Below, in pieces: positions 1-12,363 of a stretch of DNA of 64,000 nt (positions are counted from its first letter, which is position 1; the number at the start of each line of letters is the position of its first letter). The stretch spans positions 202,306,001-202,370,000 of the forward strand of contig JBITNC010000001.1 in the NCBI GenBank assembly GCA_050084985.1, in the 5' to 3' direction. This DNA comes from Nageia nagi (Eukaryota > Pinophyta). The position numbers and the translations under genes are program-made. A model generated the notes under the pieces. That model did not search any database, was not told where the DNA came from, and saw only the letters and a program-made list of their open reading frames with translations.

Positions 1-720
1 TATTTTGATTGACACATAAATATCTCTTCATTTGTTTGATGCACCTCTAATCCAAGGAAGTAGCTCATCAAACCAAGGTCTTTCATTTAAAACTCATCCA
101 TCATTTGAGTTTTAAATGATTTATTCATTTTTCTATTATTTTCCCATGAATATAAAGTCATCCACATACAAATAAGTAACCAAAATATCAAATCCATATT
201 TCTTAAAATATAAAGTAAGCTCATGTACACTTCTTTGAAAGCCCACACTTTTGAAGTATCCATCTATTCTCATGTACCAAACTCTTGGATCTTGATTCAG
301 CCCTCATAGTGCCTTCTTGAGCTTGTACACTTAGATTTCTTTTATTTTAACCTCAAATCCCTAAGTTTGATATACATTCACCTCTTCATATATGTACCTA
401 TTTATAAATGAACACTTTACATCCATGTGATGGACTATCCAATTCTTTCTTGTAGCCAAAGAGAGCACTAATTTTATTATTTCTTATCTTGCTATAGGTG
501 CAATTTTCTCCTCAAAATCCATACCATAATTTTGTGTGAATCCTTTTTCTACTAACCTTGCTTTGTGTCTTTCAATGCTACCATCAGTCTTGCATTTTAT
601 TTTGTACACCCACTTGGAACCATCAATATTTTTACCTTTGAGAAACTCACAAAGTTTCTAAGTATCATTTCTTTTAATTACATCAATCTTCTCTTTCATA
701 TATTGCATCAAAATAATGTT
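1..720 (-). pseudogene. copia reverse transcriptase, decayed and incomplete
   Basis: Read right to left, the region gives the start of a copia RT: KWVYKIKCKTDGSIERHKAR near 640-580, then a GFTQNYGMDF-like block, the active-site block YVDDFIFMG near 145-170, and KDLGL..YFLGLEVHQTNEEI near 90-10. The YVDD aspartates are present, but stop codons and frameshifts separate the blocks. RT would copy the element RNA into DNA in the virus-like particle. The thumb and RNase H lie beyond the left edge. The family is secure; the lineage was not assigned. Confidence 0.85.
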
Positions 721-1166
721 TAAATGATATTATTCATAACAATATGGCTAAAAAATACTTACATATCTTGAAACAAAATTATAATTTGAACTAGAAAAGT
801 AAAGTGCATAGTTTACTATTTCACCTTTTGGTTCTCCACTATCTTCATCTCCATAGAACTAAATATTTTCTAGCCTTATGTATAGATTCTACATTTCTTG
901 TGTTTGGATCCTTATGATTATTCTCATTGTGTTTTCATAAATAATTTGACTTGGTGTATTGGTTCATCATTCTTGCATTGGGTGAGCTTAGGGCACTCAT
1001 ACTTCTTAGTGTTGTAAAGGAGCTAGAGGTACTCGATTAGATTGGAACACTCACACTTTATGGTTGAACTTTAATTTTATGAAGTATTACATGACTATTA
1101 TAAACACTTGATGATATCTTATCCTCCAAAATCTCTTCTACAAACACTTTTTATTGCAATTTTTTA

Positions 1167-1617
1167 CTACCATACTCTCCCCTCCATAAAACTCACATCT
1201 CTTGAGACAATGATCTTATGAGTCTTGGGATTATATAATTTATAAGCTTTGAAATGCTTATAATATCTTATAAATATAAAATCTTTAGATTTTTCATCCA
1301 ACTTTCTTCTCATTTCATCATTCACATGAACATATTCAAGCCATCCAAACACCTTCAAGTGTTGCAAATTTTGTTTTCTCTCAAACCAAGATTCATATGG
1401 AGTAATTTTATCGAACCTTCTTATAGGAGACCTATTCAAAATATACATAGTTATTCTCACTACTTTAGCCTAATAAATATTGGATAATTTCTTTCTTTTC
1501 ATAATGCTTATTTCCATCTCAACCAATGTATTTTTTTTCTTTTTGCTACACCATTTTATTTGGTGTGCAGGGAGAAGTGATGTGTCTTCTAATTCCATTG
1601 TATTTGCAATACTGAAA
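1167..1617 (-). pseudogene. copia integrase, C-terminal half of the core and following region
   Basis: The open segment 1,460-1,167 (97 codons) reads YILNRSPIRRFDKITPYESW, then HLKVFGWLEYVHV and a KLYNPKTHKIIVSRDVSF block, typical of copia integrase downstream of the catalytic core. Just upstream (1,617-1,530) the core continues as QYCKYNGIRRHITSPCTP, the segment before the catalytic glutamate. The preceding part of the core lies at 4,187-4,300, on the other side of the gypsy insertion. Integrase would join element cDNA to the chromosome. Confidence 0.85.
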
Positions 1618-1622
1618 GAATT

Positions 1623-1672
1623 TGTTAACACCTTAAAAATAATTTTAATTTAATAAAAATACCCTTTAGTGC
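1623..1672 (+). repeat. Stub of the 5' LTR of the 1,623-4,181 gypsy
   Basis: About 50 bp match the first bases of the LTR at 3,469, with a few differences. The match then stops abruptly and integrase-like sequence follows within 40 bp, so most of the LTR and most of the internal region were lost in one deletion. Confidence 0.7.
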
Positions 1673-1704
1673 TAAATTTGTTTATCAAAGGTTTCTTAGA
1701 CTAG

Positions 1705-2700
1705 GTTATTTTTGACCTAATATGCTAGATGATTATGAATTACATGTTAAGAAATGTCAAAAGAATGCTAAGATTTAATCTTCTCCTTCTCATGGATTGC
1801 ACTATATTGTATCCCCTTAGCCTTTTTCTATTTGGGAGATTTATTTTATTATTAAATTTAATCCTATTTCAAGATATGAACATAAGTTTATCATTACAAC
1901 TATAAAATAATTCACAAATAGGTGGATGCTATACCCATGAAGTCATCTAAAGGAGGTAATATTGTTGAATTTCTTATTGAATTTATCATTTCTATATATG
2001 GTGTGCCTTCTAAATTATTTATGGATAATAGTTAAAATATTTAGATATAATGAAGTTAAATAATTTTTTTATAAGTATAACATTGAAAGAAAATTCTCTA
2101 CACCTTATTATCCCTAAGGTAATGGTCAAGTCAAAGCATCTAATAAGGTCATACAGAGTATCCTATCTAAAACTATTGCAAAGAATGATAAATATTGCCA
2201 TAAGCAACTCCTTTATGATTTATGGGCCTATAAAACAAGTATAAAGATTTATATAGGGGAAACACCTTTCTCCTTAATGTATGGTGATGAATCTATAGTT
2301 TCATTAGAGATATGGATCCCATTGCTTCATGTGTCACTAGATGGTCTCATTCTCGATAAAGATAGAAGAAAAGCTAGATTAGCCCAACTAGAAGTCTTAT
2401 ATGAAAAGAGGGTTAATGCTCTAAAATATCTCTACGTATATCATTCTAGAATCCAAAATTCCTATAGCAAAAATATCAATCCTTTAAGGTTGGTGACCTA
2501 GTATTAAAAGAGAACCTTACCAACACAAACTCTTTAGAAAATGAAAAGAAGGTAAGTTTGAACCTAATTAGATAGGTACTTACATTGTCATTGCAAATTA
2601 TGGAAAAGGAACATATAAATTATCCACAATTTAAGGTAAATAAGAACATAATATAATTAATATTATTCATTTGAAATAGTTTCATGTATAATATTTTCCA
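1705..2700 (+). pseudogene. gypsy integrase remnant
   Basis: In shifting frames the plus strand gives an integrase core (GGNIVEFLIEFIISIYGVPS near 1,950-2,020, then a TPYYPQGNGQVEASNK-like block near 2,095-2,140). It is followed by the open segment 2,277-2,501 with YGDESIVSLEIWIPLLHVSL and DKDRRKARLAQLEVLYEKR. That order (core, then YGDE..PLEI, then the KARLAQLE helix) is characteristic of Ty3/gypsy integrase. At least three frameshifts and several stops make it non-functional. No chromodomain was seen after it. Confidence 0.82.
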
Positions 2701-3468
2701 TACAAATATGCATTCCTCTATCTTTGGATACTAACATCTCAAGAAAAATGAAGCAATACTACAATGATGCTATTGTATTTTTGGTGACATTGCTACATTA
2801 AAAGGCTAAAATTGTTCAGAATTTAATTATTTCTTTTTTATCATGGTAAAATAATGAAAAATGTAAAATGTTTCTTTATTTACCTTCTTTTTTATACAAT
2901 GTTATTTAACATAAATGATGCTTGTCAAAACATATCACATGTTACAATTGTTTTCGTATAATTACTCTTATCACTTGACACCTTTGTAAGGAATGGTCAA
3001 CCTTATCATTTGGTACATTCTTAAGGAAGGGACATCCATATATAAAATCCATGGTAACATGGTGCCTTGGGAAACCATGGTGATCAACTTAAATTGGAAA
3101 TTCATCTTCATAACTCTTGGTGAGTAAGTCACCAAGAAAAGGTTTTGTTTCTTATCACTTACATGTCTTTTATATCATGATGTTTAATATTTATATTTGA
3201 GATATCTTGCATATATATAATTCTATTTTAAGCTCTTTTTAGGTTCATTTATCCTTACCTTATATTAATCCTATGAGGAGAGCTTCATCATATCACAACC
3301 AAGCCAAAGAGGGGGCATAATATAGGTGAAAAACTAGGGCATCCAAAGTTGCTTCCATGAAACAACTTTTTAGGGAGTACTTTTTTAATTTTATTGTTAT
3401 ACTTTGAATTTATGCTTTAATTATTTTTTATCCCAAAAGAATCAAATCATATTCAAAATGGGAATCTG

Positions 3469-4181
3469 TTAACACCTAAAAAGTAATTTTAATTTAATTA
3501 AAATACCCTTTTAGGTATTCAAAATGATTTATTTATTTTATTAAATAAATGCTCTTTTCATTGTACAAACTCATTTATGTTTATGTTTTATGATAATAGG
3601 TTTTCCTACCATCACAATAAGCATAAGGATGATCCTTAGCACTATACCTATTACATTTAAAGGTGGAGGAGTTATGCATAAGAAATTATGATATGATCTT
3701 GAATCCTTGATAGATGGCAATATACTTATTTTCATTCTGGATCATTGTTTATTAGTGCCACCTATCATTTTTAGGTTTTGTTATACTCTAATATTTGTAT
3801 TCATATGATATTTTTATGCATTCATGAGCAATATTCCAAGCATCAAAGATGAGATGATGATATCAAGAGAAAGGATGAGGCAATCTAGAAAGGTAACTAG
3901 GTGGTGCCATTGGGTTCCTAGATCCAACATTAGGTTGAGGTTGGATTTGTGGCTCTATTAGTTAGGAAATATCATCATTAATTCTCTTTTATTGAATATC
4001 ACCTCTATTCCTAATGATAGGTAAAATCTAAGTTTATATCTTTTGTAAATCTAGTTTGATAGATCAAGGTTAATTAGGTCACTATCATCTTTCATATCAT
4101 CATTTAATATTATTTTATGGTTAATTGGTTAAATTAAATTTACTATAAATAACCCTAATTATTATTATTTTGGTTATAATA
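3469..4181 (+). repeat. 3' LTR of the 1,623-4,181 gypsy
   Basis: This 713-bp LTR begins TGTTAACACC after a purine-rich tract (AAAATGGGAATC, 3,457-3,468). It ends at the GAATT duplication. A TATA-like TATAAATAAC lies near 4,144. Between the integrase and this LTR, 2,700-3,468 is non-coding and includes a second purine run near 3,306-3,318. Confidence 0.75.
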
Positions 4182-4186
4182 GAATT

Positions 4187-4920
4187 CATTACTACAATAC
4201 TCTCCTCCTCCATCACTTCTAAAATACTTCACATGATACGCATTTTGCTTCTCAACAAAATTTCTCCATTTTTTAAAATAATGAAATACCTCATTCTTTA
4301 ATTTAATGAAGTAAGCTCAACATATTCTACTAAAAATCAATAATGAAAGTGATAAAGTAAGAAGATTTACCAAAAATTTGAGTTTGCATAGGCCCAAAAA
4401 TATCAGTATTGACCAATTGGAGACGATTTTTGGCTCTCCATACTTCTTCCTTTGGAAACTTGATCCTTTGTTTTCAATATTCTACTTATGGTAGCCCTCT
4501 CACCATTGATGGAAGAATATTCAAACTTTGAAAATTTAAGTGCTCAAGCCTCATGTGCCAACGTGCATTTTTATTTTCAATTCCCATAAAAATAAAGCCT
4601 CCATCCTTCTTAGTAAATTTCACTGGAAAGAGCCTATTTGTAGTGATGTGAAATACCAATTTTTAGTTCTCAAACATTTGGCCAATGTTAAAAAATATTT
4701 ATTTCAAATATAGAGTATAATAGATATCATTTACCTTCATGGTTACATTCTTTGTTAGCACTTGCATCTCTAATTTTCCAATAATCTCCAAGCTCTTCTC
4801 ATATCCTAACTTCACATATGACCTGTAAGAGTAATCAAGTGTAGAAAGTAGGGATTATTCACCAATCATGTGGTTTGTACAACCACATCTATCCAAGAGC
4901 CAAGTCTCATTTTCAATATT
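4187..4920 (-). pseudogene. copia protease, GAG-pre-integrase and integrase N-terminal part
   Basis: Reading leftwards from 4,920, ETWLLDRCGCTNHMIG is the copia aspartic protease site (normally LDSGCTNHM; here the serine is replaced and one residue is inserted). Near 4,600-4,480, RWHMRLEHLNFQSLN with MVRGLP is the pre-integrase zinc-binding segment. NTDIFGPMQT and YFITFI follow (the integrase start). The region ends with NFVEKQNAYHVKYFRSDGGG and EYCSNEF at 4,290-4,182, where the gypsy insertion cuts the core. Stops are scattered through it. Confidence 0.82.
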
Positions 4921-4989
4921 TTGTGGGCTTTCAATTGAGAGAAAAATTTTCTTCTCCATATCCTTACTCTTATTCTCCATAGTAGGTAG

Positions 4990-5983
4990 ATTTACCTTCA
5001 TTTGCTTGCTTTAATATACACTCATATTCAAAATGGCCAAATTTATTACAATAATAATATTACAAATTTATCTTATCTTTACCTCTTCCACCTATTTTGA
5101 AGTTTCTTCCACTTGATGGATATGCTAGTTCATTTTCAAAACTCTATTCTCTTCCTCTACCTCTTCCAAAAGAGCCTCTTCTTCTATCTCTTCTAGATCT
5201 ACCTCTTCCTCTTGATCCTCTACCTTATCCTTTATTTGCTTTGATGGAAAATTCTTGCTCATCACTATTTCTTACTATTATTTTTTCTCTTTTCAAAGTT
5301 CTCTCTTAATGTGATGTAAGAGATTTAATTAGATGATCAATTTACATGGTTGAGATATCTTTTATATTATCAATTATGTGTGGAATAATATCATACTTAT
5401 CTATTAAAGTCCTTAAGACCTTCTTGATGATAATCTCCTTCTCAATCTTCTCTTCTGGAGTGGACATTTTATTGACTATGATTTTTACTCTTACAAAATA
5501 ATCTCTAGTAGTGTTCTTGTATTCTTACTTTAGATTTTCAAATTCCCTTCTCAATATTTAGAGCTTCACCTCTTTCACCTTCAAGCTCCCTTGGTAGCCT
5601 TCTCTCAATGTTGCCCATGATTCTTGGGCTGAGACACATGCTAAAATTCTAGGAAAAATGCTTTTGTCCAAAGTTTCTTGGATGAATGAAAGAGCCATGG
5701 AGTTTTGATTCTCCTTCTCCTTTGCCTCCTTATTTGCATCTACACTCAAGGAACTCCAATCTATGGGATCACTATATCTAGGTTATATAATATCCCAGTG
5801 GCCTCTTCCCTTCAAGAGTATTTTTATCCAGACACTCCAATACTCATAATCACTCCCATCAAAATATAGAATGGGGATTATATTTGAGTTACTTATCATG
5901 TATTCTTCTTCTTCCTTGATAAATTCTTGAATCCAAACTAATCCAATGAAATTTTTATAAAAAAATAAAGTTATTAAACACAA
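4990..5983 (-). pseudogene. copia gag, decayed
   Basis: Gag starts near 5,895 (ATG then ISNSNIIPILYFDGSDYEYW), a classic copia gag opening. It continues as IDWSSLSVDANKEAKEKENQ and ALSFIQETLDKSIFPRI, then ESWATLREGYQGSLKVKEVK (5,749-5,558), the UBN2-type gag domain. A zinc-knuckle remnant near 5,060-5,030 reads YYYCNKFGHFEYEC; the first cysteine of CX2CX4HX4C has become tyrosine. Between the two is an Arg/Gly/Ser-rich stretch seen as CCTCTTCC repeats at 5,140-5,220. Confidence 0.82.
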
Positions 5984-7789
5984 ATAAAATATAAATTAAA
6001 ATGCTCAAATTCGTTCTGCAACTCAAAGGTAGAATGCATTCATTAATGGAATCTTAAGTTTTATACAACATTCATAAATTTATATTCAATATTGAGAATA
6101 CACTCCAATAGTCTTTACAACTTTAAATGAGGAATAAATACATCCAATAGGTCATAGGCAACCTTGACTATTCAATTCACATTCTTCTTATAAAGCAAAA
6201 AATGAAGTAAAAATGAAAAAACAAACTTTTTTTTAAAAATGTAATACTTAGTACTAATCAATAGGCCAGTTAGCTAACTATTAGGCTAGTCTCACAATTG
6301 ATCTACAAGTAACCAGTTCTTAGAATGAACATGAAAGATGAAACTAGTGAGCTTAAATTTGGGAGTTTTGAGTGTAATTTATTACACCTTACCAGTCTTC
6401 ATTTTACTCTTGCTATGACCCTAATATCCTTGAGGGATTTGAAATAAATATGTAATATTTATGTGATGAGATGAAATGTGTATTGTTATGTATGATACTT
6501 TTATCATTTTGATATTAGCTTTAATGTTATTTGATGCAAATTATAAGTTAACTTAGTGGGAGCATCGAGTTGGAGAATTGAGTAAACCAAAGATGAGTTG
6601 TTTACAAGAATAGATTGATAAGAGTGAGAAAATGATTGGTTATTGAATTACTGATATCCCACAAGGGATACCATAGATCATATAGTTACATTTCATATTT
6701 ATTGTGCATAAAGTATGACCCCTATGATGTTTAAGTATGCATTAACAAATTTACCTTACAAGATAAGCAGTCTCTATAGGTAATGTTGTGTGCAAAATAT
6801 TGTTGAATTTTATTTCATAGGATGAATTAATTAATTACAAAAGATATTACAATAAAATATTAAATACCTAAATTTAAAATCTTACTCCATGGTATTTTAT
6901 TTTCACATCATAATTTTTTGCTTGAGTTGGTCATGTTGTGACCCTATTTCATAGAGTGTCCCATGTTAAAATCCCACTGAGAGTGATACAATGTACTCCC
7001 TATAGTCATCCCATAAACTGCTCTTGGTCTCTTGAGGATGTTAATAACATTTCTTTCTTTTCTTTCTCTATAATTTTATGATTGGTAAAAAATATTGATC
7101 TTTAAGATGAGTTGTTAAAAAATATTGAGCTACTTTAAGGTCTAAATATTCCCTCCTCCCAAATACTTTGGAATTTTATATGATGTGTCTCAGATAATTG
7201 AATACTATTTAAGCCTTTTATATTAAAAATAAACATTAAATGAAAACTCACCCTAAAAACTAAATCCTTATGTCTCCCATCCGTACAAAGTATGAGATAG
7301 GCAATAGTAAAATTTATTGGAGGTATTATTCTCATTTTTCCCTATAAATACCATAGGATACTTGAAGAAAAATACATCCCTTCCCTCACAAAATTGAGTA
7401 TCATGTCACAATGGTTAAGATTATCAATATTATCATCATTATCTCCTCCAATTTCATTACCAGGTACTTCTCTATTTATAGTATTTACTTGCTATAAATT
7501 ATGAATTTATTTCATAGTTATGAATGTTTATCATATTATTTAAATTTAATGAGAGTTATAGTTAATATAAAGTTCTTGGCATGTGAATGAAGGTGCTACT
7601 CTCTTATTTTTATGCTATTTTTTTATACCATAAAAGAGTATAAGCAAGACATTTTTAAAAGAAACATGAATTTCTACTTATTTTTTGTCCCAAGGGGAAG
7701 ACTAGGGAACTTAAGGATCTAACATCTTGTGTTTCTCTCCTCTTCCTCTATGAATTATTGGGTATCTCTCTAATAAACCCTATAGGTTA
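5984..7789. other. No gene recognised; probably includes the 5' LTR of the left copia remnant
   Basis: The stretch is A+T-rich with only short chance reading frames. By position it should contain the primer-binding site and 5' LTR of the minus-strand copia element, but I found no paired LTR, convincing primer site or duplication to bound it. Confidence 0.4.
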
Positions 7790-10399
7790 TATTTTGTAGC
7801 ACTCCACCTTACAATACTTCTTACCAATATTATTTTCTACTTTACAAAACCCTAAAAATTAAGACCTATTTTTATTTTTTGTTTAAATTAAGATGAAACA
7901 CTCGAATGATCTAGGAATGGACCTAGGTGATCCACATGAGCATGTCAACGCTATTAACTACCAACACCAATATGAAAAGATTGGTAGATTCTATAATAAC
8001 CAACCCTAATTGTAAACTTTCTAGTGTTCACTTCTCAATGCTGATCCTATTGGAAGATGCCATGTAGGTGACCCTACCATTTCCATCCATGAACTATGCA
8101 ATAAAAATTCTAGTCATGATGTTGTGGTTTCCTACTTGGGGCCCGTATCATCTAAGAGAATGCTCTTCCATAATATTATACATACTCACTTGATGTATGA
8201 CCCTCTTATTCATATGCATAGATAAATTGTCCTAGAGAATCATCCATATGAAATGGGTAGCATCATCACTTATGGAATAGTCATCATACTCCTATTTGCT
8301 AAACTATAGGTAGTATGAATACTTGTTACCCTCACTTGGTAGCTATAGTTTTATCAACTAATACCTTCATATAACACGCTATCAAGTAAATGGGATACTA
8401 GCATGCCCATATCTATCAACTAGGCCCACCATGGAGTCTACATCCCCATGCCCATATCTTAGAGAGCCATGGGTATTAGATTAACAATATCCAAAGTGGT
8501 TGTTTGAATCTAATAAATTCATTAGTAATCATGTTTGACCAACCCAAAAGCAACTACTCATCAAACCTATTCATGGAGATTCAAGAAGCTTATTCATGAA
8601 ACCAATTAAAAAATATTCAACCATTATTACACCATATGCACAATACAAGGAAAGATCATTACTTCACAAGTACAGTAAGGAATAATAGTAAGTATAAATA
8701 TATTGCTTCTAACAAGGAAGTGTGGTGTAAAGTATATCGATAATTATGTTTTGTTTTAATGATCTTTCAAGGTGATATGAAGTAACACTTGGCTAGATTA
8801 CCTAGTCTTAGCCTTCAAAATTATTCCAATACCTACTTCGACTAGTCTTCCTACACGTATAAAAGATGTTCATATTTTTAACTAGGTTCTAGTTACTTTT
8901 CTATTAAGGTCCTAATAAGATAGTGGATTTAGATTTCTCATTGTTGATAGGTTGTAAAGATCATTCCTCCTTACTTGGAACCTTATTTGATTCTTTATGA
9001 AAAATTCCAACCATCATCTCCCTTTCCTTTCTAAGATAATTATGGTTTAATTTCTATATCTTTGGTGCATAACCCCATACTAATCCAACCTTCCCATGTA
9101 TTGAATGGATAAGAGATTAAGGTATCTTATTAGGTATCATACCTTTAATATACTATATCAAATAATGAACTTGATTTCCTTTACTTTGATTCACCAACCA
9201 AATTACTTAAGGGTCTTTATTTCTAACATAGTTCATCCATACTCAAAATCCATAGAGTGTAATCAATAAGAGAATATATCTTAGAAGGTATATCAAAAAC
9301 TTCATTGTTTATAGAATACATCATATAACTCATCTTCAATTTTACCTTTGCGAGTAATATGTCTCATTGATTCACCCAATAAGTAATTACATTACATCTA
9401 GTATGATCCTAACCATGGTTTCTGATCATAATATTTTCTATGATTCATTGTTCCTCCATACATGGTGTATCAAATTAGGGTTTTCCATTATAGTACAATT
9501 TGTAATAACCCTTTTACATGAGCATAATTAAATTTGAAGGTGTTCCTCATCATCATCCTTATATTTAATGAGCCTCCATACATCTACCATCATCCTCGAG
9601 CATGCCTCCATCTAGGGAAACCAAGATCATATGGTTTTGAGTACTAGAATTAGGTTAGACTTTGTAAGTATCAAGATAGCTCTCGATTTTATGAAATGCA
9701 TACTACCATAGATGCAAACACAACATATAATTAAATTATACAATATTCCATCTTGATCTCAATAGGATTTATTTCTCAACAGAGACTACTTATCTTCCTC
9801 GACCATGGAGTCCAATAACTTTCCTAATATAACTTCCCATTGAAGTCACTATTCAAATTATTATCTATACAAACAATATCCAATTTAGATCTCAATAGGT
9901 TCTAGGTCTCATTGAAAAATTGCCTATCTTCCTTGATCATGGAATCATAAGAAACATCATACATCATCATTTATACTCTCAAAGCAAAGTCAAATCCTTT
10001 AAATATTATTTTGCTAACAACCAATGTCCTACTTACAATCCTTAAAGATTTTAACTACCCTTTTGTACCATATTTAATAACTTGACCAATTATGTACAAC
10101 ACTTATTATTAAAATCCTTATCCTAACATCCCTTGAAGACTAATATTTTCACATCCTCATGGTATAGTGAGCATAGTTAAGAGTATTTGTTTACAATCTA
10201 TTCATGAGTGAGTTTTACTTATTCTATTGGTATGCAATAAATAATAATATACTCTCACCATTATACCCGAAATCAAATGGTTTACCTTCTTTATCAACAC
10301 ACATATATGTAAGTCTAGTAATAATGTTATTGTATAGGTAACAATGATCCTCGATTATGGATATTTTGAAAGAGCTCATGAATTTTCTGAAAAGAGGCC

Positions 10400-11960
10400 T
10401 CATCAAATGTGGTTCAATAATACCTTGATAACCTATGGATTATTTTTTTCCAAAATCCCTCATTGAGATGTAGTCACATTGATATAAACAAAATGGATTT
10501 GCTAAAAGGTCTATGAGTTTATTGGCAAGGTATCCATCAATTTTCAATCTCATAGATTGACAAGATGCTTCAATGAAGCACTATGGATATAGAAATTGAA
10601 AAGAAAAGGGCCTGTAAAAGTGCCTCATCATTTTTTTCTTGTAGAATGAGGTCCAAGAATTATTTAACTAGGTGCGCCATCAATTACCTAATATAACTCA
10701 TAATAGAGGTATTGGAGGACCCATGAATTATTTAACAAAAGGCCTCATCGATTTGCAGTCTTATGCAATACAATGGCTATGTGTTAATGATCCAAATGAA
10801 GACTTAAAAAGCCCTATGAGTTATTTAATAAAGTGTCTTATCAAAATGTAGTCTCATAAAATGTAATGATCATGGGATAGGGACACAACGACACATCAAT
10901 AAATTATTTTGGCAAAGTGCTGGATGAAATTGCAGGTTTTATAATAGAACGGTCAAATAGAAAAGTGTCTAATCAAAATATGATCGTAAATAATACAATA
11001 CCTTCTGGGTTTAATTGAAAGCGAATATGCCAAGAGGGCCGTGTATTGTTCGACAAAATGCCTCGATAGGGTGCAGTATCATGGGATACAATGATGGTGG
11101 GGTATGCATAAAATGGGTGCTATGAATACATCTAAGTAGATGCAATTATCAAGTGTAAAGGGAAACTCTACAACCTCTATTAGCATTCTTTCAAAATCGC
11201 CACCATGTGGTATGAAAAGGAGAATATACAAGGCTCAGTTTTAATTATAGTAGGATATGCAAAAAATAAGTTTTCTGATAAAGACTATGGAGATTTTTAG
11301 AAGAATGCAATGTAAAACCAAACTCTGCAACCTCTGTGAGCATCATTGTAGGATATGCACAGATGGGTTTTTTGAGAGACACGATGTTTAGGTAGATTTC
11401 GTTGTTAAGTGTAAAGTCAAACTCTATAACCTCAACTAGTATTCTTCCAAATGGGCCATCGTGCAACCTATACACAAAATGGGATTCTCTGAAAAGGCTA
11501 TGATGACGCTAAGTAGATGCAATTATTCAGTGTAAGGTCAAACTCTACAACCTCTATGATCATTCTTCCAAGATGGGCTGCCATACGATATGTATGCAAA
11601 ATGAGAAGGAATACACAAGGATCGATTTGCAATCATAGCAGGATATGAACAAGATGGACATGTGGAAAAAGGCCTATAAAATGTTGACATTGTGTTTCAG
11701 CCAGGCGCATTCGCACGCTACATAATAATCATATAATATACATGAATTGGGTACCTTGAAAGGGTCAAAAAGTTTCTTGACAAAGTGCTTTACATAGTGC
11801 CATTACTTGCAACGTAATGGTCGTAGGGTATGTATAAAATAGGCATCTTATAAGGGCCTTAAACTTAATATACGTAATTAAAGCGTAGACTTATGCAAAG
11901 TAGTGGTCACAGGATATGAACAGAATGCGCCTAGAGAGGGCCTGTGTAAAATTTGACAGA
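10400..11960. repeat. Degenerate tandem subrepeats inside the solo LTR
   Basis: A loosely repeated unit of about 95-155 bp recurs. Blocks like GTAAAGTCAAACTCTACAAC occur near 11,155, 11,310, 11,410 and 11,533. Blocks like GGATATGCACAAAATGGG occur near 11,252, 11,350, 11,468, 11,640 and 11,910. A TTATTTAACAAAGTGCCTCA-like block recurs from 10,655 to 11,060. Related phrases occur in the CHR-1 LTRs (15,850-16,120 and 31,860-32,130), so these are family-specific subrepeats, expanded here. The region holds more CG dinucleotides than its surroundings. Confidence 0.6.
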
Positions 11961-12363
11961 TTATCTCAAACTATGTCTTCATGAATTCCATCCTACAATG
12001 TCATACTAATAAAGAAAAACTCTTCTTTCATAGAGATATTACTACTTGAATGATTTTCCATTCCTCATACGATCTCAATTAGTAGCCTACAGGTATTTAG
12101 TGGCTCATGGCTAATGGAGATTACGAATATTTGAGGTATCATGTCGAGAGAGCCCTCGTGACTTCCAATCCAATATTGTTCATTAAAATATTTATTTCTT
12201 ATCTCTTTTCAATTTTGTACCCGTGTCTTTACCATTCCATCAAGATAAATAATTTTAAATAAAGGTTTCCCTTACCACTTAGAGATAAGGTATACATTAA
12301 TTTCACATGCAAAGGGATTGAATAAGTACAAATTTCTATGTACAAACTAAAATGCTATATATT

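Larger units (their letters stand above)
1623..4181 (+). mobile_element. Ty3/gypsy retrotransposon, large internal deletion
   Basis: The element is flanked by the duplication GAATT (1,618-1,622 and 4,182-4,186) inside the copia integrase core. It starts TGTTAACACC at 1,623 and the same start recurs at 3,469, where the 3' LTR begins after a purine-rich tract. Only about 50 bp of the 5' LTR remains. Everything between it and the integrase (gag, protease, RT, RNase H) is missing. The last bases read TAATA where TAACA would be expected for a canonical end. Confidence 0.82.
1..5983 (-). mobile_element. Ty1/copia retrotransposon remnant, truncated by the window edge
   Basis: On the minus strand the order gag (about 5,983-4,990), protease, GAG-pre-integrase, integrase and reverse transcriptase (720-1) is that of Ty1/copia, with integrase before RT. 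RNase H and the 3' LTR would lie left of position 1. The 5' LTR should lie right of about 5,984 but I could not delimit it. The body is interrupted at 1,623-4,181 by a gypsy element, and the integrase reading resumes exactly on either side of that insert. Stops and frameshifts are frequent, so the copy is dead. Confidence 0.88.

Noticed and set aside
5097-5309. Plus-strand Leu/Pro-rich frame
   Set aside because: It is the reverse strand of the Arg/Gly/Ser-rich part of the copia gag.
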